Positions 26,906 to 35,342 of a DNA stretch of 64,000 nucleotides are shown here, one piece after another. The stretch spans positions 1-64,000 of the forward strand of contig NZ_RHNX01000011.1 of NCBI RefSeq assembly GCF_003946335.1, read 5' to 3'. Position 1 is the first letter of the stretch. Each line of letters opens with the position of its first letter. The stretch comes from Levilactobacillus fujinensis (GTDB lineage Bacteria > Bacillota > Bacilli > Lactobacillales > Lactobacillaceae). The position numbers and the translations under genes were made by a program. The notes under the pieces were generated by a model. It was not told where the DNA came from. It worked only from the letters and a program-made list of their open reading frames with translations, and did not search any database.

Positions 26906-28546
26906 ATGGCGGCAAAGTCTGGTAATTCTGGCAATCAAGCTGACGCACAAGAACAGATGGTAGCGGGCTCTGCGTGGATGACGGGGGGAAGTATCTTTTC
27001 GCGAATCCTGGGCGCAGTTTATATTATTCCCTGGAACATCTGGTTCGGCGCCTTTTATCTCCAAGGAAATGCGTTGTACGGAAAAGGGTACAATATCTAT
27101 AGCTTCTTCCTGATTGCTGCAATTGCGGGGGTGCCCTCGGCGATTGCAAAACAAGTGGCGCACTACAATGCGTTGAATGAATACGGTATTAGTGTCCGCC
27201 TGTATAAGCGGGGCTTGGAAATTGCCATTATGACCGGAATTGTGATTGCCGCACTGATGTACTTCGGTGCGCCGCTCTTTACAGGAGGGGATGACAACCT
27301 GATTCCAGTTCTGCACTCGTTGGCGTGGGCAATTCTGATCATCCCAACGATGAGTCTAACTAGGGGATATTTCCAAGGATTTCAGCAAATGGCACCTTCC
27401 GCCATTTCACAATTCGTTGAACAACTTGTTCGTGTCCTGTACATGTTACTTTCTGCCTACGTGATCATGCGGGTTCTGAAGGGAAACTGGATCACCGCGG
27501 TTTCGCAATCCACTTTGGCTGCCGCAATGGGGGCACTAGGTGGTCTACTGGTTTTGGGCATTTATTATTGGCGACGCCGGCGGCATTTCCGTTCGTTGGT
27601 CCGGAACAGTAATAATCAAATGGTTGTGCCTGCATCACAACTCTATCGTGAAATTATTGCGCAAGCCGTCCCATTCGTGGTCTTAGGTGCTGGGATTACG
27701 ATTTTTCAACTGATCGACCAGTATACTTTTGCACCCATTATGCATATGGCTGGGAATTATTCAGCAGCTTACTTAAATGATTTATTCGCGCTGTTTGGGG
27801 TTAATGCCAACAAATTAATTATGATTACGATTTCCTTAGCATCGGCTTTGGCCGTGACGGTCGTGCCGCTACTCTCTGAAGCCTATACGCGGGGAGATAA
27901 AAAATCAATTTCAGACCAATTATCTAATGCATTTTTGATGTTTGAATTCGTCATGATTCCCAGTGCATTAGGGATGTCTGCCGTAGCACGACCTTTGAAC
28001 TTGGTTTTCTACGGTCGGGCACACGAGGCGCTAGCGGCATCGATTTTGGCATTCTCCTCGTACCTTTCGATTCTGTTGGGGCTGTACACGGTAGTTTCAG
28101 CGCTCATGCAAGGAATCTCGCAAAATAAGCGTGCTGTACGGTATTTTATCGTTGGGACAATTGTTAAATTTATCGTGCAGTGGCCGCTGGTTTACTTCTT
28201 TGGGGCATTCGGCCCCTTACTGGCGACAGGTTGTGGATTTTTGGTTACGTGTTATCTGATTATTCATTCGTTGGACGCTCAATTTGGTATCAACTACACG
28301 CAGATTGCGAAGAAGACGAATGGAATTTTACTGACGTCAATCGGGACGTACCTCTTGGCCAAGGCAATTACCTTCCTGGGTAGCTTTAGCGGGAGCGAAG
28401 GTCGAATTGTAAACTTCCTGATTGTGGCAGTGGCGGCGCTGATCGGTGGCTATTTCTACGTTTACGTGGTCTTGAAGAGCCGATTAGCAGATGCCATTAT
28501 GGGCTCCCGAGTCGCGGGGTTACGGCGGCGGTTGCATATTCACTAG
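26906..28546 (+). CDS. murJ: MurJ/YtgP-type lipid II flippase
   Basis: The 546-residue MOP-superfamily membrane protein has about 14 helices and the polysaccharide-transporter N-terminus GSAWMTGGSIFSRILGAVY. Its neighbour is an RsuA-like gene; in Bacillus, ytgP lies beside the rsuA homologue ytzG, which supports the YtgP (MurJ) assignment over Wzx or SpoVB paralogues. The ATG at 26906 was chosen over TTG at 26888, which lies within the ribosome-binding region. It would move lipid-linked peptidoglycan precursor across the membrane. Confidence 0.8.
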   Translation: MAAKSGNSGNQADAQEQMVAGSAWMTGGSIFSRILGAVYIIPWNIWFGAFYLQGNALYGKGYNIYSFFLIAAIAGVPSAIAKQVAHYNALNEYGISVRLYKRGLEIAIMTGIVIAALMYFGAPLFTGGDDNLIPVLHSLAWAILIIPTMSLTRGYFQGFQQMAPSAISQFVEQLVRVLYMLLSAYVIMRVLKGNWITAVSQSTLAAAMGALGGLLVLGIYYWRRRRHFRSLVRNSNNQMVVPASQLYREIIAQAVPFVVLGAGITIFQLIDQYTFAPIMHMAGNYSAAYLNDLFALFGVNANKLIMITISLASALAVTVVPLLSEAYTRGDKKSISDQLSNAFLMFEFVMIPSALGMSAVARPLNLVFYGRAHEALAASILAFSSYLSILLGLYTVVSALMQGISQNKRAVRYFIVGTIVKFIVQWPLVYFFGAFGPLLATGCGFLVTCYLIIHSLDAQFGINYTQIAKKTNGILLTSIGTYLLAKAITFLGSFSGSEGRIVNFLIVAVAALIGGYFYVYVVLKSRLADAIMGSRVAGLRRRLHIH

Positions 28547-28558
28547 GAGGACGTTGAG

Positions 28559-29248
28559 ATGAACATTGAACGGTACTTAACGGAACATCGACAGGGAACG
28601 CCACTACAAATTCTGCGGTTACTACGACAGGGTCGGGTGACGGTCAATTCAGACGTTATTGATTCACCCCGTACAACGGTGGTCGAGGCGGATAACGTCC
28701 GCGTTGACGGGATGACCGTCACCGGTCGTCAGCCACAATACCTCGTCTTCAATAAACCAGTTGGATTTCAATTGAGCATGGATCCCACGATGCCACATAG
28801 TCTAGGAAGCTTGCTAAATGCTTTTGACCAACCACGACAATTAGATGCGTTGGCTGATCTGCCAAAGGAAGCCGTGGGACTGGTACTGACCAGTGACGAT
28901 GTGCGCTTTCTGACCGATGTGACGGGTCAAAACTGGCCAAGTCGATTTCAGGTTCAAGTCAGTGGAACCGTGGTGCCGACACTAGCACCCAATCAAGCCT
29001 TTCAGGATGTGACGATGCAGGTCGATCAGGTTCATCAGCAGGTGACAGTCGCTTTAACCACGATCGACAGTGCCATGGCGGTGGCAGCTCTAGAGAAATT
29101 GCCAGATGTTCTTGGTCCCGTCGAACGTTTGGCAGTTGGACCATTGCGACTGCCAGTCGACTTACCGGTAGGTGCGTACCGTGGCTTACTGCCAACCGAG
29201 ATTGATGAGTTGACGGGACCACTAGACGAAAAAATAAAGACTAACTAA
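28559..29248 (+). CDS. RsuA-like pseudouridine synthase, probably degenerate
   Basis: The 229-residue protein has an N-terminal S4 RNA-binding domain (about 1-55) and an RsuA-type fold with YLVFNKPVGF. Alignment by eye of its GLVLTSDD with GLVLMTDD of RsuA puts Pro at the catalytic Asp of the RLD motif (the sequence reads ADLPKEAVG). Other nearby Asp residues exist, but the conserved spacing is broken. So it may lack pseudouridylation activity yet still bind 16S rRNA. ATG at 28559 follows AGGAGG 12 nt after the murJ stop; the two form an operon ending in the terminator at 29248. Confidence 0.75.
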   Translation: MNIERYLTEHRQGTPLQILRLLRQGRVTVNSDVIDSPRTTVVEADNVRVDGMTVTGRQPQYLVFNKPVGFQLSMDPTMPHSLGSLLNAFDQPRQLDALADLPKEAVGLVLTSDDVRFLTDVTGQNWPSRFQVQVSGTVVPTLAPNQAFQDVTMQVDQVHQQVTVALTTIDSAMAVAALEKLPDVLGPVERLAVGPLRLPVDLPVGAYRGLLPTEIDELTGPLDEKIKTN

Positions 29249-29296
29249 AAATAGGAGTCCCGGCTATCGAAAAATGATAGGGGACGCCTATTTTTT
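29248..29296 (+). terminator. Terminator of murJ operon
   Basis: AAATAGGAGTCCC.GCTATC pairs with GATAG.GGGACGCCTATTT, followed by Ts. The remaining gap to 29475 shows no feature. Confidence 0.88.
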
Positions 29297-29475
29297 AACG
29301 ACCTAAAAGCAGATGACTAGCGTTGGGGTCGGTCTGAAAATTGGCCGCTTGGGCATCGGTACACGTTATGATTCAAAGAAAGAATGTAAATTGTCGGGTT
29401 ACTTTGGCAATATTTGGATAGGGTTTACCTTAGGCAAAACGCTTGCCGTAGAAGCGCTTCAATGTAACTAATGCA

Positions 29476-30306
29476 CTAACCTAGTCCCTCATGTTGCTTC
29501 ATGAACTGTGGTAAGACATCGATAATTTGGTGGGGGAGAACCACATACTGGGTTCGTGCCAGTTCCTCGGCGATGGCACTGTGGCTGTAGACGGCAGCGA
29601 GGACAGCATCCGTTTTGTTGGTAAACTGAGCGACAAAACCACCGACCATACCAGCCAGGGTGTCACCCATGCCACCAGTTGCTTGAGCGGGTGTTCCCAA
29701 TGGATTTTCGTAGGCGGCAGTTGGTGTGTAGATTTGTGTTCGATGTGATTTGAGTACGACCGTGGCGCTCAAATGGTTGACGATCGGTTGGTTCTTTTCC
29801 GGCGTCTGTTCGGCAATCGCGATACCGCTGAGGCGTTGCCATTCCATTTGATGGGGGGTAAAAATCAGGTGTGCTTGTGGCAAGGCAAGCTGATGTTGGG
29901 CAACCAAAGTAATGGCTGACCCGTCAATGACTAGCGTTTGGGTGGCTTGAACGACGCTAAAGACGTTGTTCAGAATGGCGAGTGATTGCGGACTGGTACC
30001 GAGTCCCGGCCCGATGACGATAACATCGGTGCCTTTGATCAGCTCCTGCGTTTGGGCTAAGTCATTGAAGTCGGCGAACATAGCTTCCGGTAGGCGGGCG
30101 TGTAAACTTCCCTGATTACTGGGGTCGGTGATTGTCGTGACCAGACCAGCACCGGCGTAAACAGCCGCGGCACTGGCCATGAGAATGGCACCGCCAAAGT
30201 TTCGATTACCGCCAATTAAGGTGATTCGCCCATATGTTCCCTTGTAGCTATTAGCGGGACGTTGCCGAATCGTTTGCGTTAAAATTTCTGTGGATAGAGT
30301 TTGCAT
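29476..30306 (-). CDS. nnrD: ADP-dependent (S)-NAD(P)H-hydrate dehydratase
   Basis: The 276-residue protein is the ribokinase-fold half of the YjeF/CARKD family: GGNRNFGGAILMA near the N-terminus and the catalytic ATGGMGDTLAG near residue 219-229. It repairs hydrated NAD(P)H using ADP in bacteria. The epimerase half seen fused in many bacteria is absent here, as is usual in lactobacilli. ATG at 30306 follows GAGGAGG. It is divergent from pepV. Confidence 0.9.
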   Translation of the reverse strand: MQTLSTEILTQTIRQRPANSYKGTYGRITLIGGNRNFGGAILMASAAAVYAGAGLVTTITDPSNQGSLHARLPEAMFADFNDLAQTQELIKGTDVIVIGPGLGTSPQSLAILNNVFSVVQATQTLVIDGSAITLVAQHQLALPQAHLIFTPHQMEWQRLSGIAIAEQTPEKNQPIVNHLSATVVLKSHRTQIYTPTAAYENPLGTPAQATGGMGDTLAGMVGGFVAQFTNKTDAVLAAVYSHSAIAEELARTQYVVLPHQIIDVLPQFMKQHEGLG

Positions 30307-30443
30307 GGTGAAGGCCTCCTCGTTTCAGTTTTAGTATAGCATGTTCGTTCATGAAATCGGCTTACATTCGGGCGCGGGTATGCTAAAATCAAAGGTAAGT
30401 ATTCTTGGACGTTTGGTCCGAATAAAATGAAGGAGGTCCAATC

Positions 30444-31844
30444 ATGGCAATTGATTGGCAACAGCTAGCTGAAAAGTACCGAAAGGATTATATCGCAGAC
30501 TTAACTACCCTGGTTGGTATCGACAGCTCTCGTGACGACTCTAAGGCCACCAAAGACTACCCATTAGGCCCTGGTCCGGCCAAAGCACTGATTGCATTTT
30601 TAGGGTTAGCCGAACGTGACGGATTTAAGACGAAAAATTTAGATAATCTGGCGGGTTACGTGGAGTATGGCGAGGGCGATGAGACCTTAGCGATTCTTGG
30701 ACACGCCGACGTCATGCCGGCCGGAAAAGGGTGGCACACGGATCCCTTTACACTGACTGCTAAGGATGGCAACTTGTATGGTCGGGGAACTTCCGACGAC
30801 AAAGGCCCGGCTTTAGCCGCCTACTATGGCTTGAAAATGTTAAAGGAACAAGGTATTCTGCCTAAAATTAAGATTCGTTTCATTATTGGGACCGACGAAG
30901 AAAGTGACTGGACGGGGATGAACCACTACCTCGACTTAGAACCAGCGCCAACCTTGGGTTTCTCACCTGACGCCGAATTCCCACTGATCAACGGTGAAAA
31001 GGGGAACGTGACCTTCACGTCGACCTTTACTGGCACGAATGGTAATGGCCTAGTTTTACGCGAGTTCGACGCTGGGTTGCGAGAAAATATGGTGCCACGG
31101 GATGCCGAAGCAACGGTTGAAAATGGCGACGAGGTACAATTGACCGCCGACTTTGATAAGTTCTTGGCAGCTGCTCCAGTTACGGGTGACGTGACGGCCG
31201 ATGCTGCTGGTTTACATCTCCATGTAATCGGTAAAGCGGCCCACGGAATGGAGCCGAAGAACGGCATCAACGCGGGGACCTACCTGGCAACCTTCTTGGC
31301 TGCACAAGACTTTGGCGGCGATGCAGCGGATTTCTTGGGCCTGTTGGCCAACCAGTTACACGATGATTCACGGGCTAATAAACTCGGCATGGCTTACACC
31401 GATAAGGTTATGGGAGATTTGACGATGAACGTCGGTATCATGACCTTTACGGCTGATGAGGGTGGTTTGATCAACACCAACTTCCGTTACCCAACTGGGA
31501 CCGGTGCCGCTGACATTCAGGCTGGTTTGGCAAAGGCCACGGCTGACATGAACGTGACATTGAAGCAGGGCCGTGAAATGGTCCCACACTATGTTGACCC
31601 ATCTGACCCGATCGTGGCAACGTTGATGGATGTTTATCGGCAGCAAACTGGTGATACGACTGCCCAACCAGAAGTCGTTGGTGGGGGAACTTATGGCCGT
31701 TTGATGAAGCGTGGTGTCGCATTTGGGGCCTTGTTCCCTGGAACGCAGGACACGATGCATCAGGCCGATGAATTCCAACCAGAAGCGGACTTATTAAAGG
31801 CGATGGCTATTTATGGTCAGGCAATCTTCGAATTGACCAAATAA
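30444..31844 (+). CDS. pepV: Dipeptidase PepV
   Basis: The 466-residue M20 metallopeptidase has the Zn ligands of the PepV group: GHADVMPAGKGW (His near 89), GRGTSDDKGP (bridging Asp near 119), GTDEESDW (Glu pair near 153) and SPDAEFPLI. It cleaves a broad range of dipeptides in the cytosol and serves peptide nutrition. AAGGAGG lies 7 nt before the ATG. The universal stress protein gene follows after about 34 nt, possibly in the same transcript. Confidence 0.95.
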   Translation: MAIDWQQLAEKYRKDYIADLTTLVGIDSSRDDSKATKDYPLGPGPAKALIAFLGLAERDGFKTKNLDNLAGYVEYGEGDETLAILGHADVMPAGKGWHTDPFTLTAKDGNLYGRGTSDDKGPALAAYYGLKMLKEQGILPKIKIRFIIGTDEESDWTGMNHYLDLEPAPTLGFSPDAEFPLINGEKGNVTFTSTFTGTNGNGLVLREFDAGLRENMVPRDAEATVENGDEVQLTADFDKFLAAAPVTGDVTADAAGLHLHVIGKAAHGMEPKNGINAGTYLATFLAAQDFGGDAADFLGLLANQLHDDSRANKLGMAYTDKVMGDLTMNVGIMTFTADEGGLINTNFRYPTGTGAADIQAGLAKATADMNVTLKQGREMVPHYVDPSDPIVATLMDVYRQQTGDTTAQPEVVGGGTYGRLMKRGVAFGALFPGTQDTMHQADEFQPEADLLKAMAIYGQAIFELTK

Positions 31845-31878
31845 GGTCGTGAGAATGACCGGCAAAGGAGTGGTAGAG

Positions 31879-32385
31879 ATGACCGAAGGATATAAACGGA
31901 TTTTAGTGGGAGTTGATGGTTCCCGCCAAGCACGCCGCGCAGTTGAAAAAGCCATTGCGGTTGCGGTACGGAATCAAGCTGAATTAATCATTGTGACCAT
32001 TATGAGCGGCGGTGACTATGTGGGCCTGGGTAACAATACCGAAGTTGGGTTTGGTTACGTTGACCAGCAGGTGATGGACGAAGCGCGTCAACGCCTCGAA
32101 CAAATTGTCGATAAATACCGTAAAAGGGCTCAGGATGCCGGTGTTAAAGAAGTTGTGACTGCCGTTTACTACGGGCATGCCAAGGTCGACTTGGCCCGGA
32201 CATTACCTAAAGAATATCAGGCGGACTTAGTTATGCTGGGTGCGACAGGGGTCAACGTGGTTGAACGGATGTTAATGGGGTCCACGGCAAGCTATGTGGT
32301 CAGTAACGCCATCTGTGACGTCATCGTGGTTCGGACAGATATTAATAACCAGGCCACTAATCTGAAACATTTGCCGATGGACTAG
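31879..32385 (+). CDS. Universal stress protein, UspA family
   Basis: The 168-residue protein has the Usp fold with RILVGVDGSRQA at the N-terminus and the ATP-binding pattern GATGVNVVERMLMGSTASYV (G-2x-G-9x-G-S). It therefore probably binds ATP. Start 31879 is preceded by AAAGGAG; the ORF extension to 31849 lacks a ribosome site. Role in this organism is unknown beyond general stress adaptation. Downstream is a dense set of repeats rather than a terminator of its own. Confidence 0.9.
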   Translation: MTEGYKRILVGVDGSRQARRAVEKAIAVAVRNQAELIIVTIMSGGDYVGLGNNTEVGFGYVDQQVMDEARQRLEQIVDKYRKRAQDAGVKEVVTAVYYGHAKVDLARTLPKEYQADLVMLGATGVNVVERMLMGSTASYVVSNAICDVIVVRTDINNQATNLKHLPMD

Positions 32386-32399
32386 GGCTAAGACCTAAA

Positions 32400-32580
32400 G
32401 ATTAAAAGTGTCAAAACACCCATTATGCCTGTTGTAGCAACGATATTGTGGCCAAAATTAGGCAACTTAGTCCCGGCATCGCCTTGCCGACCGGCAGATA
32501 TGGATTGGAACGGTACGAACACAACTTGAAGCCGTGAAAGTACTGAGTCTTCAGGCTTGATTTTCTACTAAGCCAGCGGC
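32400..32580 (+). repeat. Intergenic repeat family A, long copy (A7)
   Basis: It shows the full left and middle blocks: AAAAGTGTCAAAACACCCATTATG, CTAAAATTAGGCAACTTAG style, CATCGCCTTGCCGACCGGCAGATATGG, TTGGAACGG, CAACTTGAAGCCG, and CTTGATTTTCTACTAAGCCAGC. It passes directly into family B. Confidence 0.8.
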
Positions 32581-32672
32581 ATCCTTGACAGCCGTAGTAC
32601 GGACATTTTCACTAATTTAGTCGTGACATTTCTCACTGTTGCAGCGTAAAATGAACATTTTGGCTGTCAACC
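32573..32672 (+). repeat. Intergenic repeat family B copy (B2)
   Basis: Landmarks are AGCCAGCGGCATCCTTGACAG, TTTTCACTAATTTAGTCGTGAC and TTCTCACTGTTGCAGCGTAAAATG. It abuts A7, so A and B may be parts of one larger ancestral unit. Confidence 0.65.
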
Positions 32673-32676
32673 TTCA

Positions 32677-32830
32677 GCTAAGACTAAAAACTGGGATATA
32701 ATTTAAAAAGTTGCTCTTTTCAGAATCGTTAGGTTCTGAAAGGAGCAACTTTTATTTACGCCATTATGGTGACGAAACGTGCATTATAAGGCAGTTTGTT
32801 GTGCTTAACCCGATAGCAAAAGTTATGCCA
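32677..32830 (+). repeat. Family C element, left half copy (C2)
   Basis: ACTGGGATATAA is followed by the 22-bp hairpin (32706-32727 with 32732-32753), TTTATTTACG, GGTGACGAAACGT, and GTTGTGCTTAACCC, all matching 7430-7555. Two stem positions differ from C1 as G.U-tolerant changes, so the fold is kept. The hairpin can act as terminator for the usp transcript. Confidence 0.75.
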
Positions 32831-32839
32831 GCTGGCATA

Positions 32840-33030
32840 CGGAATCATAATGTAAGCTGAGAGGTCGCCAGTTTCAGGTACGTTGTTCTGCTTAGTCGGC
32901 ATTTTGGGCTGGCCTAGCAGAAAATCAAGCTTGTAGATACGTGGTTTTCAAGGCGTGAAGCCGGGTTCACGCCGTTTCAGTCCATAACTGGTGGTCGGCA
33001 AGGTGAAAAGGCCACCGTGTTGCCCAATCG
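32840..33030 (-). repeat. Intergenic repeat family A, long inverted copy (A8)
   Basis: Read on the minus strand it has GGGCAACACGG, CACCTTGCCGACC, ATGGACTGAAACGG, ACGCCTTGAAAACC, CAAGCTTGATTTTCTGCTAGGCCAGC and then the right arm with GACTAAGCAGAACAACG. It ends against the nucleoside hydrolase stop codon and is inverted with respect to A7. Confidence 0.75.
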
Positions 33031-33972
33031 TTAGTAATTGCGAGTCGCGGATTTGGCGAGGGTGTCGAAGTGGTCGTAGAACTGGACCTTGTCGACCTGC
33101 GTGACGAGGGTGACGGGACGGCCGGTTGGTGTGATGAATGTGCGACCCGCGCCATGTCCCGTGGTAAGGACGTCACTGTGAACGACTGTGGCGTCGACAA
33201 TTTCTGGGTAACGGCTGGTTAACGTAGTGAGGACATCCCACAGGTAGTAAGTGGAATCGGCCTCAAATGCCATGACTAAGGAGTAGCCATAACCAATCAG
33301 GTCCATAGCGGGATAGCGGCGAAGCTCAGCCCAGTGTTGGCGAAGGTCGGCCGTTAGCGGGATCTGGTCGGTACTTTCCAGACCGACCATTTGAATGTCG
33401 ATATCGGTGTCCCAGACGGTCTTAACGGCCTCGGGATCCCAAAAGGCATTCCATTCCATGGTGCCATCTTGGTCGGGCTCACTGACGTTTCCTTGGTTAT
33501 TCATCGTGCCACCCATCCAGTAAAGTTTATCGATCTTAGTCGTAATGGTGGGGTCGATCGCCAAGGCCCGGGCTAAGTCAGTCAGAGGGCCAGTCATCAC
33601 GAGAGTCGTTTTACCGGGTGTCTGTTGGAGTTTTTCAATCATATCGAGATGCGCGGGCTTTTCGGCCGACGGGGTGGAAATGAAGCCCCGTTCGTTGAGC
33701 ACCGGAAAGTTATCAAATGAGTAGGCCGATAATCGCCAGTTTTGTGGAAATTGGTGGACAGGTCGCGAATTCGACGTTGCTACCGCTAGCTGTTGCTGTG
33801 ACTGGCCGAACAGATCGATAATCTTACGTGAAGCTGAGACGGCGGGTTCCACGTAGGAATCAGCACCAACTACGCCGACGCCGGTCAAATTGATATCGGG
33901 CATCTGAAGAAGGAGCAGTAGGGAAACGAGGTCATCAACATTACCATCATGATTGAAATAGACATTTTGCAA
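33031..33972 (-). CDS. Nucleoside hydrolase (IUNH family), divergent subgroup
   Basis: The 313-residue protein has the nucleoside hydrolase fold. The Ca-binding motif DxDPGxDD reads NHDGNVDD at residues 8-15: the catalytic Asp and the Asp pair remain, while the first Asp, Pro and Gly are replaced. VMTGPLTDLARAL corresponds to the conserved GPLTNLA region. It would hydrolyse a ribonucleoside or related N-glycoside; substrate cannot be told. It starts with TTG at 33972, with AAGGAG 9 nt upstream, and stops at the end of repeat A8. Confidence 0.85.
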   Translation of the reverse strand: MQNVYFNHDGNVDDLVSLLLLLQMPDINLTGVGVVGADSYVEPAVSASRKIIDLFGQSQQQLAVATSNSRPVHQFPQNWRLSAYSFDNFPVLNERGFISTPSAEKPAHLDMIEKLQQTPGKTTLVMTGPLTDLARALAIDPTITTKIDKLYWMGGTMNNQGNVSEPDQDGTMEWNAFWDPEAVKTVWDTDIDIQMVGLESTDQIPLTADLRQHWAELRRYPAMDLIGYGYSLVMAFEADSTYYLWDVLTTLTSRYPEIVDATVVHSDVLTTGHGAGRTFITPTGRPVTLVTQVDKVQFYDHFDTLAKSATRNY

Positions 33973-34187
33973 GCCAAAACACTCCTTATATGATTACAAA
34001 TTCTCAAAAGTATAGCATATAAGTTCGTGATTTAACAGCTAAAACAGGTAAAAATTTATTTTTAGGCAAAGGTAAAACGTAAAACCCGAAATATAAATCG
34101 ATTTACCCTTTTAAAAAATACTAATCAAATTAAAGTCAATATTAGTTTGTTGGCTGACCTGTTTTACTGGGAAGCAGAAAACTAAAA

Positions 34188-34297
34188 TATTCACGTTACG
34201 CTTGCGATTGTGGGAAGGATCACGGTTAAATTAATGAAAACAGCCGGCCAGGGATTTCGCTGGCTGTGGGGAATGTCTCCGGTCAAAGAACTGGCGC
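34188..34297 (-). repeat. Intergenic repeat family B copy (B3)
   Basis: Read on the minus strand it has CAGCGAAATCCCTGGC, TTAATTTAACCGTGATCC and CGTAACGTGA blocks. The segment to 34297 (GGAATGTCTCCGGTCAAAGAAC on the + strand) matches the flank of copy B4 at 40862-40890. The AT-rich stretch 33973-34187 before it is the nucleoside hydrolase promoter side, with nothing else visible. Confidence 0.6.
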
Positions 34298-34304
34298 CCG
34301 GCTC

Positions 34305-34420
34305 AGATTGTCCCCGTCAATTTCAAGTACTGAATTCCATACGGTCGCTTCAGCTTGAACATGAATCATTAGCGTTGTAACGACAGTCATAACAGGCATC
34401 TGGGATACATTAAACCTTCA
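34305..34420 (-). repeat. Repeat family D copy 2 joined to a family A left part (A9)
   Basis: CCCCGTC with AAGTACTGAATTCCAT matches 17731-17775, and then CATTAGCGTTGTAACGACAG with TCATAACAGG matches the reverse of the family A left blocks. Confidence 0.55.
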
Positions 34421-34434
34421 GAAGACAACAAAAA

Positions 34435-34460
34435 GAGCCAACAAATTCTATTGTTAGCTC
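34435..34460 (-). terminator. Terminator of the PepSY-like gene
   Basis: GAGCCAACAA pairs with TTGTTAGCTC (one mismatch), and the minus-strand read ends in TTTTTG. Confidence 0.75.
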
Positions 34461-34483
34461 CAAAATGGATTTTAAATTAAGGT

Positions 34484-34810
34484 TTAAAGTCGATGAATGT
34501 CGAGGACACTACCGGTTTTGGCGTCGGCAATAAACTGGTATTGGACTAATTGGTCGTCCTCATAACGGGTGATACCACCGTAATAAGCTTCCGTCTTCAC
34601 CGCGAATTTTTGAAACGGTACAGCATGTTTCTCAATCCACGCACCTTCGATTGGAGTTTCTTGTCGGAATTGCCGTTTGACTTGATCCAAGATGTTATCG
34701 GGATCCAAACGAGAAAAGCCACCGAAAAGTCGCGTGATGAAAATGCCCATCAGGCCTCCGAGCACACCGGTGAGACTTAATTGATACAATTGTCCATTTT
34801 TAGCAGTCAT
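34484..34810 (-). CDS. Small membrane-anchored protein with PepSY-like C-terminus
   Basis: The 108-residue protein has one hydrophobic segment (about 8-30, GVLGGLMGIFITRLFGGF) and a soluble part whose end, YYGGITRYEDDQLVQYQFIADAKTG followed by SVLD, resembles the PepSY repeat pattern. I do not know its function. AAGGAGG precedes the ATG at 34810 and it has its own terminator. It is divergent from the thioredoxin gene. The PepSY link is by pattern only. Confidence 0.65.
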   Translation of the reverse strand: MTAKNGQLYQLSLTGVLGGLMGIFITRLFGGFSRLDPDNILDQVKRQFRQETPIEGAWIEKHAVPFQKFAVKTEAYYGGITRYEDDQLVQYQFIADAKTGSVLDIHRL

Positions 34811-34987
34811 GCTACCGCCTCCTTAAGCAGGTTAATGTTGGGCACTACTCCCATCACTTCTGCCACCAGTATAACAATGATTGCCGCGAAGTTCCCGTAA
34901 AAAGACAAAAATCGTGTAAATTCCTTTTGGCATGCTATAATAGTTCTTGTGTAACTTTCAAAACTAAAAACAAAGGAGTGCTTATTC

Positions 34988-35320
34988 ATGGAACAATTAC
35001 CCAAGATGTCTGCCGCTGAATTAAAGGATGTTGTCAAAGACGGCAAGACCATGTTATTCTTCTCCGCGACCTGGTGCCCAGACTGCGCGTTTATTAAGCC
35101 AGCAATGCCAGAAATCGAAGCGGAATATTCTGACTTTAAGTTCATCGCCGTTGATCGTGATGAAAACATCGATTTGGCCATTGAACTTAATGTATTTGGC
35201 ATTCCTAGTTTCATTGCTTACGCCGATGGTGAAGAGATTGGCCGGTTGGTGAACAAAGATCGTAAGACTAAAGCAGAGGTAGAAGAATTTATTAATTCTT
35301 TGGCAACCAACGCCGACTAA
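34988..35320 (+). CDS. Thioredoxin-family protein (YtpP-like)
   Basis: The 110-residue protein has a thioredoxin fold with the active site WCPDC (Cys30 and Cys33) and the cis-proline region FGIPS. The CPDC centre differs from the CGPC of thioredoxin itself. It opens a block whose order (thioredoxin-like, tRNA-binding protein, DNA translocase, murC) matches ytpP-ytpR-sftA-murC of Bacillus. It probably acts as a dithiol oxidoreductase in the cytosol. An extended -10 (TGCTATAAT at 34933-34941) and AAAGGAG precede it. Confidence 0.88.
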   Translation: MEQLPKMSAAELKDVVKDGKTMLFFSATWCPDCAFIKPAMPEIEAEYSDFKFIAVDRDENIDLAIELNVFGIPSFIAYADGEEIGRLVNKDRKTKAEVEEFINSLATNAD

Positions 35321-35342
35321 ACCCGTTGGAAAGGATTCAGAC

